Shown here piece after piece: positions 5,519 through 11,368 of a DNA stretch of 11,368 nt. How positions within the stretch are numbered: position 1 is the first letter of the stretch; every line of letters begins with the position of its first letter. The stretch comes from an uncultured Ruminiclostridium sp. (lineage in GTDB: Bacteria; Bacillota; Clostridia; Oscillospirales; Ruminococcaceae): the NCBI GenBank assembly GCA_934462775.1, contig CAKSIR010000072.1, forward strand, positions 1 to 11,368, read 5' to 3'. The position numbers and the translations under genes are program-made. The notes under the pieces are model-generated. The model saw only the letters and a program-made list of their open reading frames with translations. It had not been told where the DNA came from and made no database searches.

Positions 5519-6472
5519 TTAAGAAATTTCCGCCAAAATATAACCGCTTGAAGTCCAATAATCTATAACATCAGCCAAGCAGGCGGCGTTTGTTTCCGAA
5601 ACAGCGTGCAGAAGATAGATTGCGTCGGGATGAGTAGCGGCGGTTATCTTTTCGTAAGCCTCCGAGCAGGACGGCTGGCTGTTTACGTCCCAATCCGCAT
5701 AGGCAAAGCTCCAGAACACGCTTTTATAGCCCATGCTCTGCACTGCCGCAAGGCACCGCTCCGAAAACTCGCCTTTCGGAAATCTGAACAGCGTCATTTC
5801 ATAGCCGAAATTTTCCGCCACATAATCGTGGAGCATTTTCACTTCCTCAAGGGTTTCCTTTAACGAACAGTCGGGAAAGGATGGATGAGTAAAGGAATGG
5901 TTGCCCACGGTATGCCCCTCGTCAATCATGCGCTGAACTAATTCCGGAGAGCTTTTGCAGTAATCGTAGGTTACAAAAAAAACGGCGCGGACATTCTTTT
6001 CCTTCAGTATATCCAGAATTTCCGCGGTTTTTCCGTTTTCGTACCCCTCGTCGAACGTTAGGTAAATGTTTTTTTCGCCTGAATTACCTAAAAACATTGC
6101 GTCATAGCCGCCGTATTTTGCGTTAGCGTTGACTGCGTCAAGAGGCTGTCCCTCCAGGTTTTTGTCTTTTCCCAGACCCCAGCCGATTTTGGTGTTGTCC
6201 AGTCGGTCGATTTCCTCAAAGCTCATGGAGCTTACCTGCTGAATTTCGCCGGGATTGCCGCTGATTTCGGGAGCTGCCGTTCCGTTTTCGGTGCTGTTCT
6301 GAGTATCGTCTATGCGGTCGGATTCGCTCGGCGCGGCTGCGCTGTCGGTTATGTTGCCGGGATTCTGTGTTGCGGTGTAGGAAACGTCAGTTGTTGAATC
6401 GGGAACGTTGGGTTCGCAGCCACAAAGCATTGAAACCGCTATCATCGCAGGTATTATCTTACGGTATTTCAT
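5519..6472 (-). CDS. pdaA: PdaA-like polysaccharide deacetylase, lipoprotein
   Basis: A 317-aa lipid-anchored protein of the NodB/CE4 deacetylase family, closest by motif to PdaA, which removes acetyl groups from muramic acid for the muramic delta-lactam of spore cortex. Seen: signal peptide with lipobox LCGC (16-19; lipidated Cys19); an acidic/Ser/Thr-rich linker to about residue 80; the PdaA-type N-terminal block IGWGLGKDKN (96-105); CE4 motif 1 as TFDEGYENG (139-147, Asp141); the zinc-binding HSFTHPS (192-198, His192 and His196); motif 3 RFPKGEFSE (230-238); Asp260-Trp261; and LLHAVS (287-292) for the last catalytic His. All key positions are filled. B. subtilis PdaA has a cleavable signal rather than this lipobox-linker arrangement, so a vegetative peptidoglycan role is also possible. 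The ATG at 6472 has AAAGGAC upstream. No clear terminator is seen before the symporter promoter. Confidence 0.88.
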   Translation of the reverse strand: MKYRKIIPAMIAVSMLCGCEPNVPDSTTDVSYTATQNPGNITDSAAAPSESDRIDDTQNSTENGTAAPEISGNPGEIQQVSSMSFEEIDRLDNTKIGWGLGKDKNLEGQPLDAVNANAKYGGYDAMFLGNSGEKNIYLTFDEGYENGKTAEILDILKEKNVRAVFFVTYDYCKSSPELVQRMIDEGHTVGNHSFTHPSFPDCSLKETLEEVKMLHDYVAENFGYEMTLFRFPKGEFSERCLAAVQSMGYKSVFWSFAYADWDVNSQPSCSEAYEKITAATHPDAIYLLHAVSETNAACLADVIDYWTSSGYILAEIS

Positions 6473-6530
6473 GGTTTTGTCCTTTCTTCTTTTTTATTAT
6501 TATCAGAAGAAAAACCGTGATTATTCCGTC

Positions 6531-6563
6531 AAAAAAGCCTTGAAGGATTTTCCTCCAAGGCTT
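6531..6563 (-). terminator. Rho-independent terminator of the yerC-methyltransferase-hslO operon
   Basis: Arms 6535-6547 and 6551-6563 form a 13-bp stem (one G-U pair in the minus-strand RNA) with a 3-nt loop. On the minus strand it ends in six T's (A run 6531-6536). It starts right after the hslO stop and separates the operon from the deacetylase gene. Confidence 0.9.
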
Positions 6564-6566
6564 AGC

Positions 6567-7445
6567 TTATTTGCTGTTTTCGGCTAATTTCAAAATCTCG
6601 TCACGGGTGAAATAATACTTTTTATCGCAGAAATGGCAGCACACTTCGGTTTTCTCGTCCTCGGCAGCCAGTTTGTTAAGCTCATCTCTGCCAAGGCTTA
6701 TCAGCATTTCCTCCGTGCGTTCGCGGCTGCATTTACACTTGTAGCTGACGTCCCAGCTGTCAAGCACCTCGCCGTCAAGTCCCTCAAGCCCCTTGAGAGC
6801 AATCTGCTCGCTTGTAAGCCCCGCCTCCATCATCTGCGTAACGCTCTGCATATCGGCAATGTTCTTTTCGATTATGTCGATTGCCTTTTCGTTGATAGGC
6901 GGAACAAGCTGAATAATGTACCCGCCTGCCGCCTTGACCGTCCAGTCGCGGTCAACCAGTACGCCGAGAGCGCATACCGTAGGAATCTGCTCGCTGACTG
7001 CATAATAGCTTGTAATGTCCTCGGCGATTTCGCCCGATACAATGGGAACCTGCGTCGCATATGGCTCTTTCAGCCCCAGATCCTTTACAACGCCTAAAAA
7101 GCCGTCCTTGCCCACATATCCCGAAACGTCAAGCTTTCCGTTGGGCTTAAGGGGCAAATCAACCTCAGGGTGCTCGGTGTAGCAGCGTACGTTGCCTCTG
7201 TAATCCGCCGCAACCACCATTGTTCCCGCAGGACCACCGCCGTTGACGCGCAGGGTAAGGCTGTCGTCCTCCCCCTTGAGCATTGCGCCCATAATGCAGC
7301 CGGCAGTCGCAAGTCTGCCAAGAGCAGCCGTTGCAACAGGGGTTGTCTGATGAATTCTGAAAATTTCGTTTACAATATCAGTTGAATTTATTGCTGAACA
7401 GAGTACGCTTCCGTCAGCAGATAACGCTCTTACTATTTTTCCCAA
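6567..7445 (-). CDS. hslO: Hsp33 redox-regulated chaperone
   Basis: A 292-aa cytoplasmic holdase chaperone that is switched on by oxidative unfolding. The N-terminal substrate-binding domain is recognisable (RVNGGGPAGTMVVAADYRG, GKLDVSGYVGKDG, and a QVPIVSGEIAEDI block). The C-terminal redox switch has all four zinc cysteines in the Hsp33 pattern: CxC at Cys237/Cys239 and CxxC at Cys270/Cys273, with an extra adjacent Cys269. Length matches the family. The start is TTG at 7445, supported by AAGGAAG with an 8-nt spacer and by the usual MGKIVRAL-type N-terminus. It lies 5 bp after the methyltransferase stop, so it is the last gene of the yerC-methyltransferase-hslO operon and is followed by a strong terminator. 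Confidence 0.96.
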   Translation of the reverse strand: MGKIVRALSADGSVLCSAINSTDIVNEIFRIHQTTPVATAALGRLATAGCIMGAMLKGEDDSLTLRVNGGGPAGTMVVAADYRGNVRCYTEHPEVDLPLKPNGKLDVSGYVGKDGFLGVVKDLGLKEPYATQVPIVSGEIAEDITSYYAVSEQIPTVCALGVLVDRDWTVKAAGGYIIQLVPPINEKAIDIIEKNIADMQSVTQMMEAGLTSEQIALKGLEGLDGEVLDSWDVSYKCKCSRERTEEMLISLGRDELNKLAAEDEKTEVCCHFCDKKYYFTRDEILKLAENSK

Positions 7446-7450
7446 ATTTA

Positions 7451-8179
7451 TTACTTCCTTACTACATAGGTTACTTTTTCCGAAGTATCGGACGGAGGAT
7501 TTTCCGTCAGATATTCGTAGCAGGCGAGTATTTCAAAGCCCGCCCTTTTCAGCATTTTGTCCATCTGTTCAAGCGGATACGCCTGCTCGCTGAATTCATC
7601 GTAATAGCGATGATAAACGCCCTTTTCTCCTGCGAAAAAGTCAAGAAAAAAGTCGGTTCTGCCGTTTCCCGCATATTGATTCTGCCAAACGCAGTACAGG
7701 TCGTCAAGATCGTACACAAACGTGTTGTCGCCAAGAATGTTTTCGTGCTTGTAGACGGTGTTTGCGTCAAACAGGAACAGTCCTCCCGGATTTGTGAACA
7801 GTGAAACAAGATCAAAGGCCTTCTGAACCTGCTCCGCGCCGTCAAGGTGATTTATGCCGTCCAGCGAGCAGACAGTCTGGTCGATTGTGCCGAACATATC
7901 CAGACTGCACATATCCTGGCACAGATACTCAATACCGTCATGCTCCTTGCTGAGAGCAATATTCAGCATTTCCTCCGAGCCGTCCACGCCGATAACGTCA
8001 TAGCCCATTTCGGAAAACAGCACGGAGGCGCTGCCCGTTCCGCAGGCAAGGTCAAGCAGAATCCCCTTTTCTCCGCCGAACTTTTTTATCAGCCCGTCGT
8101 AATACTCGGTTATCCGTTTGTAATCAACGTCACAGGTAAGCGCGTCGTAAAACTGCGCAAAATCGCAATACCCCTGCAT
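7451..8179 (-). CDS. Class I SAM-dependent methyltransferase
   Basis: A 242-aa soluble protein with a Rossmann-type SAM-binding fold. Seen: motif I LLDLACGTGSAS (41-52), post-I acidic segment GVDGSEEML (64-72) with the ribose-binding Asp, motif II-like DMCSLDMFG (89-97), the motif IV-like CSLDGINHL (104-112), and a C-terminal half with aromatic residues that probably form the substrate pocket. The substrate cannot be told from sequence; small-molecule methylation is more likely than nucleic acid or protein. Its ATG shares one base with the yerC stop (TAATG), indicating translational coupling. The stop is 5 bp before hslO. The operon setting beside Hsp33 hints at a stress or housekeeping role, but this is weak. 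Confidence 0.92.
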   Translation of the reverse strand: MQGYCDFAQFYDALTCDVDYKRITEYYDGLIKKFGGEKGILLDLACGTGSASVLFSEMGYDVIGVDGSEEMLNIALSKEHDGIEYLCQDMCSLDMFGTIDQTVCSLDGINHLDGAEQVQKAFDLVSLFTNPGGLFLFDANTVYKHENILGDNTFVYDLDDLYCVWQNQYAGNGRTDFFLDFFAGEKGVYHRYYDEFSEQAYPLEQMDKMLKRAGFEILACYEYLTENPPSDTSEKVTYVVRK

Positions 8180-8475
8180 TACTTATCGTCTGCCCCAAGC
8201 CTTTCGAATATCATTTCATAGGCGTTGTTGCCCTTTTCAATGGTGCGCTTTACGCGGCTGATCGTTGCGGTGCTTGCGCCGGTTTCGGCAACGATTTCGT
8301 TATAGACCTTGCGCTGAGTCAGCAGCTTTGCAACGTGAAGGCGCTGAGAAATCGAGCGAAGCTCCTGCGTTGTGCAGAGGTCGTCAAAAAAGTCATAGCA
8401 CTCATCCAGATTTTTTAGCTGCAATACCGCGTTGAATAAATTGTCAAGGTTTTTATCTTTTGGTAAACTACTCAT
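8179..8475 (-). CDS. yerC: YerC/YecD-type TrpR-like DNA-binding protein
   Basis: A 98-aa protein of the YerC family, distant relatives of the TrpR repressor found widely in Firmicutes. Seen: an N-terminal helical region including LDECYDFFDDLCTTQEL, then RSISQRLHVAKLL and a helix-turn-helix YNEIVAETGASTATISRV (about 58-75), followed by a short helix with GNNAYEMIFERL. Length is typical. The family is thought to regulate transcription, but its target and effector are not settled. The ATG at 8475 has AGGGGA upstream and its own sigma-A promoter. It is the first gene of a three-gene operon. Confidence 0.95.
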   Translation of the reverse strand: MSSLPKDKNLDNLFNAVLQLKNLDECYDFFDDLCTTQELRSISQRLHVAKLLTQRKVYNEIVAETGASTATISRVKRTIEKGNNAYEMIFERLGADDK

Positions 8476-8509
8476 TTTAAGTTCCCCTTTTATCGATTTA
8501 GTTATTTAC

Positions 8510-8538
8510 AGTTTAACACATCACAGCGATATTTACAA
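8510..8538 (-). promoter_or_regulatory. Predicted promoter of the yerC operon
   Basis: On the minus strand: -35 TTGTAA (8538-8533), 17-bp spacer, -10 TAAACT (8515-8510) preceded by TGT (extended -10). The start would be near 8503, 28 nt upstream of the yerC ATG. No operator repeat is evident. Confidence 0.55.
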
Positions 8539-8589
8539 GTGTTTTTATACAAAATTATTGATTTTCATTTATCTCTCACCTTCGGCTGC

Positions 8590-8626
8590 AAAAATCCGCT
8601 CCTTGCCATTGGCTCGGAGCGGATTT
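8590..8626 (-). terminator. Rho-independent terminator of the SLH-protein gene
   Basis: Perfect 11-bp stem AAATCCGCTCC (8592-8602) / GGAGCGGATTT (8616-8626), 13-nt loop. The minus-strand T run comes from the A run at 8590-8594. It starts about 20 bp after the stop at 8645. Together with the yerC promoter it accounts for the 8476-8644 gap. Confidence 0.88.
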
Positions 8627-8644
8627 AAAGAGAGAGTGGAGAGG

Positions 8645-10693
8645 TTAGCTGTTAATAATGTAGTTGTAAACCCATCTTAATGCGTCAGCCTTTGTAAGCT
8701 TGTCGTTAGGATTGAGCTTGTCGCCTGCAACAATGCCCTTTGCGTTTGCGATAGCCGCATAACCGACGTATTTGCTGCTGTCCTTGACATCGCTGAACGG
8801 CGATTTGAAAATGCCTTTGAGTTCGGCAATTTCGCTGCCGTAGATTGTGGAGATCATCGTCTTTACGGCTTCGGCTCTTGTGATCGAAGCGGCAGGTTTT
8901 TCGCTGGAATCGTTCCACAAATAAAGCTGACCGATAAGGTCGATGAAATCCTCTTCGGAGATAGCGCTATTTGGCTTCAGCTTGCCGTTTACCGTCTTAA
9001 GCGCAACGCCGTAGTCCTCAAGCAGCTCGGCAATTTTCTTCAGCTCCTTGTCCTTAATGTCGGTGTAGTTGCCGTAGGTGGCGGTGTTTTTGCCGATTGC
9101 ATTGCCGTAATAGTCTACTATGCCGCCTGTTTTTGCGTCAAGAGTAAAGACGTCAAGACTGTAAAGCAGGGCGGTTGTTTTGTTATACTTTTTATTCTCG
9201 TAGTTAATATTGCACTTGTAGGAAATTGTAGGCTGAATCTGCTCGAACAGCTTGTCGAAAGCCTGCTCCTTTGTGAGAATTTCCGCTTTCTTGAACGTTG
9301 CCTTTGTGTAGGTTGACATATAGGACGAAATGCTGTAATCAGTGTATATTATAAAGGAAATGCTGTCGCCGTCGACCCTCAGTCCGTTTTCGTATCTATC
9401 AAACGTAATGTTGAAATCGGTTGCGTACTCTACTCCGGTTTTCTTATCTGTATACGTCCATAAGTAGGTTGATGTCAGCTTATATTTGCCGAATTTCTTG
9501 GAACCCATCTGTTCTTTTGCGAACGCCTCCGCTTTCTTTTGAGCGGCCGCCTGATCAAATTCGGACGCCTTTATATTCGTGCTGTCCGTAAACTGATTAA
9601 AGGCAATAATCTTGCCCGTCTGAGCGTCAACATGAGCGTTAAGAACCTTGCTGTAATTTTTGCTCACATAGGAAAGGCTCCATACATAGGTATCCTCGTC
9701 GAACAGGTCGTGATCCAATACATAGCTCTTAAGCGGCATATCGTCAGAAAGATTTATTTCAGGATTCGCCTTGAGCATTTCGGTAATTTTGTCAGTGGTG
9801 AGCAGGTTATTGTTGGCTTCAATCGCCTTTAACTCGTCCTCGTTAAATTCAACATCGCCCTTGTCGCCGTTTGCCAATGTATCCTCATCGCAGTCGTCCG
9901 TAACCTCGTCAGTCCAATAGCCGTTTCCGTAGAAATTAGCGTTGAAATCGGATATTTTTCCGGTAAACGCGTCTATATCATCATAGTTTTTCTGAATATA
10001 AAGCACTGTAACGTCATATTTCTGCTCATCGTAATTTGGAACAAGACGGTAAACAGGTTCAATTTCGTATTCGCTTGAGAAAGCCTTTTCGGCGTCTTTA
10101 AGCGAAAGCGCATTTTCAGGGTCGGCGAAGGTTGCCCCGCTGAACCACGAAAGCGAAAATCCCTTCAGCTCTCCCGTGTTCTTGTCCAGTGTAATCGAGC
10201 CATCGTTGTTGTAAACCTTTATGCCGTTTTCATATCTGTAAAAGTGCAGCGTTGCATTCGTGCCGCTGAGGGAGGAAACAAAGCTGTCCTCGTCAATAAC
10301 AAGCTTCTTGTAAATTGTAGGGTTGATGACCTTAAGCTTGCTTTTTGCAAGCTTGATAAGCTGGCTGCGTGACTTTTCGCCGAAGCTGAGCTTTTCGTCA
10401 TAGCTGCCTGCGGAAGAATCGTCAACGCTGATGTTGTAGATAACCTTGCCTGATACAACAATATTGATGTTGGCGCTTCTGTCGCCGGGGAACCAGTTCA
10501 TGCTGTAATAGCTGCTGCCGTCAGTGCTGTACTTGTCGTAGTCAAACTCGGTGTACTCCTTTGGAATGTCGACTCTCTGCTTAGCAATTGTCATTGCGGA
10601 TTTCAAAGCCGAATCCGTTCCTGCCGCTGAAACAGGAAGAATCATTGTGACAGCCATAACTGCCGCCGTCAGTAAAGATAAAACCTTTTTCAT
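8645..10693 (-). CDS. Secreted YcdB/PepSY-like repeat protein with SLH C-terminus
   Basis: A 682-aa exported protein. A Sec signal peptide (1-23, cleavage likely after VSA before AG) is followed by two copies of a YcdB/YcdC (PepSY-like) unit. Each carries a YENGxxV element and a later TGxI/TGEL strand: HFYRYENGIKVYNNDGSI with DKNTGELKG in the first, and TFDRYENGLRVDGDSISF with LDAKTGGIVDYYG in the second. An acidic linker (CDEDTLANGDKGDVEFNEDE) joins them. The last ~110 residues are SLH-like: a partial unit with SITRAEAVKTM, then PFSDVKDSSKYVGYAAIANA and KGIVAGDKLNPNDKLTKADA. PepSY-type domains are proposed to inhibit proteases; SLH domains bind pyruvylated wall polymers. A role as a wall-bound envelope or protease-control protein is therefore inferred. 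The ATG at 10693 has AAAGGACGG upstream. A possible -10 (TATATA, about 10730) lacks a good -35. Confidence 0.9.
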   Translation of the reverse strand: MKKVLSLLTAAVMAVTMILPVSAAGTDSALKSAMTIAKQRVDIPKEYTEFDYDKYSTDGSSYYSMNWFPGDRSANINIVVSGKVIYNISVDDSSAGSYDEKLSFGEKSRSQLIKLAKSKLKVINPTIYKKLVIDEDSFVSSLSGTNATLHFYRYENGIKVYNNDGSITLDKNTGELKGFSLSWFSGATFADPENALSLKDAEKAFSSEYEIEPVYRLVPNYDEQKYDVTVLYIQKNYDDIDAFTGKISDFNANFYGNGYWTDEVTDDCDEDTLANGDKGDVEFNEDELKAIEANNNLLTTDKITEMLKANPEINLSDDMPLKSYVLDHDLFDEDTYVWSLSYVSKNYSKVLNAHVDAQTGKIIAFNQFTDSTNIKASEFDQAAAQKKAEAFAKEQMGSKKFGKYKLTSTYLWTYTDKKTGVEYATDFNITFDRYENGLRVDGDSISFIIYTDYSISSYMSTYTKATFKKAEILTKEQAFDKLFEQIQPTISYKCNINYENKKYNKTTALLYSLDVFTLDAKTGGIVDYYGNAIGKNTATYGNYTDIKDKELKKIAELLEDYGVALKTVNGKLKPNSAISEEDFIDLIGQLYLWNDSSEKPAASITRAEAVKTMISTIYGSEIAELKGIFKSPFSDVKDSSKYVGYAAIANAKGIVAGDKLNPNDKLTKADALRWVYNYIINS

Positions 10694-10771
10694 AATATCC
10701 GTCCTTTCGCAGAAGAAATTTTGCCTTCTATATATAAGACTTCAAAAGAATTAAAAAAGTTTCACTTTTAC

Positions 10772-10802
10772 AAAAAAAATTCCCTGCTTGTTCGGCAGGG
10801 AA
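10772..10802 (-). terminator. Rho-independent terminator of the DUF378 gene
   Basis: Stem TTCCCTGC (10780-10787) / GCAGGGAA (10795-10802), 7-nt loop, followed on the minus strand by eight T's (A run 10772-10779). It begins 8 bp after the stop of the small membrane protein gene. Confidence 0.9.
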
Positions 10803-10810
10803 ACAGTCGC

Positions 10811-11020
10811 TCACTTATTTTCAATAAGCTGATTTTTCTTAAAATAGAGTGAAATGCACCAGATTGCGGAAAGAGCGACGATTATATAGAGTATCCTGCT
10901 TATAATTGAGGCGCTGCCGCCGAAAGCCCATGCAATCAGGTCAAAGCGGAAAAGTCCCACAAGCCCCCAGTTTAAACCGCCTACAAGCAGAATGAACAGC
11001 GCAATTTTATCCATAATCAT
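10811..11020 (-). CDS. DUF378 small membrane protein
   Basis: A 69-aa protein of the DUF378 family, small two-helix membrane proteins of unknown function common in Firmicutes. Seen: the family's first helix and loop ALFILLVGGLNWGLVGLFRF, then FDLIAWAFGG, a second hydrophobic helix ISRILYIIVALSAIWCISLY, and a short basic tail. I chose ATG 11020 (Met-Ile-Met-Asp-Lys) because AAAGGA lies upstream of it; ATG 11014 is the alternative. The longer reading to 11095 adds a Lys-rich N-terminus with no ribosome site and would hide the conserved start. The gene appears monocistronic. I see no convincing promoter in the A/T-rich region 11021-11160. Confidence 0.9.
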   Translation of the reverse strand: MIMDKIALFILLVGGLNWGLVGLFRFDLIAWAFGGSASIISRILYIIVALSAIWCISLYFKKNQLIENK

Positions 11021-11164
11021 ATTTTGTTTTTCCTTTCGTATAGTTTTACAAATATCTTTCGCCGTTTTTCGGATTTTATTCGGTTTATATTGCATAAATA
11101 TCGAATGTTTTATTGAAAATTTTACAGCATTTTAAATAAAGTGAAATTTTTTATTGAAAAAGTG

Positions 11165-11193
11165 TTGACAAAACAGAGTTTATGCTGTATAAT
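11165..11193 (+). promoter_or_regulatory. Consensus promoter of the tRNA genes
   Basis: Perfect TTGACA (11165-11170), 17-bp spacer, perfect TATAAT (11188-11193), preceded by very A/T-rich DNA (11100-11164) that could serve as an UP element. Transcription would start near 11200, about 12 nt before the first tRNA. This is the strongest promoter in the window. Confidence 0.92.
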
Positions 11194-11211
11194 CAATCAT
11201 GTTGTTGACGC

Positions 11212-11287
11212 GGGAGTTTAGCTCAGCTGGGAGAGCATCTGCCTTACAAGCAGAGGGTCACAGGTTCGAGCCCTGTAACTCCCACCA
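11212..11287 (+). tRNA. tRNA-Val(UAC)
   Basis: Complete cloverleaf: acceptor GGGAGTT (11212-11218) / AACTCCC (11277-11283), D stem GCTC/GAGC, anticodon stem TCTGC/GCAGA with loop CTTACAA (anticodon TAC), and T arm ACAGG-TTCGAGC-CCTGT. The discriminator is A and CCA is encoded (11285-11287). It is the first gene of the tRNA cluster. Confidence 0.97.
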
Positions 11288-11294
11288 ACAATTT

Positions 11295-11368
11295 GGCCTG
11301 GTAGTTCAGTTGGTTAGAACGCTAGCCTGTCACGCTAGAGGTCGTGGGTTCGACCCCCATCCAGGTCG
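11295..11368 (+). tRNA. tRNA-Asp(GUC), 3' CCA beyond window
   Basis: Acceptor GGCCTGG (11295-11301) / CCAGGTC (11361-11367) with one G-U pair, anticodon stem CTAGC/GCTAG with loop CTGTCAC (anticodon GTC), T arm with TTCGACC, discriminator G at 11368. The body is complete; any encoded CCA lies past the window end. It is 7 bp after tRNA-Val and cotranscribed, and the cluster probably continues. Confidence 0.96.

Noticed and set aside
6485..6532. Promoter for the PdaA-like gene with -35 TTGACG (minus strand)
   Set aside because: No acceptable -10 lies 16-18 bp downstream; the nearest TAAT-rich element is over 20 bp away.
6633..7097. 154-codon frame on the + strand
   Set aside because: It is the shadow of hslO; the opposite strand carries all four Hsp33 zinc cysteines.
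9253..9260. Another TGTCGAA heptamer
   Set aside because: It is a single copy inside the SLH-protein coding region, as expected by chance. It was not used as evidence for Spo0A control.
11021..11095. 25-residue Lys-rich extension of the DUF378 protein
   Set aside because: The ribosome site AAAGGA lies inside it, just upstream of ATG 11020, and DUF378 proteins start near MDKIAL.
1..11368. CRISPR array, transposase, integrase or phage genes
   Set aside because: A Cas3-like gene prompted a search by eye, but no regularly spaced repeats, insertion-sequence ends or mobile-element proteins are visible. The tRNA genes at the right edge show no adjacent integrase or repeated 3' end within the window.

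Overview
This window looks like chromosomal DNA from a low-to-mid GC Gram-positive of the class Clostridia, probably a gut member of the Oscillospirales/Ruminococcus type. The grounds are SD-type ribosome sites with several TTG/GTG starts, sigma-A-type TTGACA/TATAAT promoters, a PdaA-like spore-cortex deacetylase, a YerC-type TrpR relative, an SLH-domain secreted protein and a clostridial phosphoribosyltransferase family. The lineage is inferred from gene content, not from a search.

Layout. 1-240: tail of an upstream transcript (terminator 71-103), then a promoter and leader. 240-1593 (+): an orotate-phosphoribosyltransferase-like gene overlapping a YgjP-type zinc metallopeptidase gene. 1568-3424 (-): a full-length Cas3-like protein that keeps the Cas3 scaffold but has lost nearly every catalytic motif; its 3' end overlaps the 3' end of the metallopeptidase gene. 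3425-3627: its control region, with two candidate promoters and two 10-bp-spaced pairs of Spo0A-box-like heptamers. 3628-5439 (-): Na+/phosphate symporter with a PhoU tail. 5519-6472 (-): lipoprotein PdaA-like deacetylase. 6567-8475 (-): a compact yerC / methyltransferase / hslO operon with its own promoter and terminator. 8645-10693 (-): secreted YcdB/PepSY-like protein with SLH C-terminus. 10811-11020 (-): small DUF378 membrane protein. 11165-11368 (+): a consensus promoter driving tRNA-Val(UAC) and tRNA-Asp(GUC).

Most of this is ordinary housekeeping and cell-envelope content. The item that stands out is the orphan Cas3-like gene. It is an intact 1.86-kb reading frame in which the HD-nuclease metal site, Walker A, the DEAx box and motifs III, V and VI are all substituted, while non-catalytic Cas3 landmarks along the whole length survive. 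No CRISPR array and no other cas gene is visible. Its promoter is well formed and is preceded by tandem heptamers matching the binding site of the sporulation regulator Spo0A. This suggests an exapted, enzymatically dead Cas3 that may be under developmental control. That idea is an inference from reading by eye and has not been tested by alignment.
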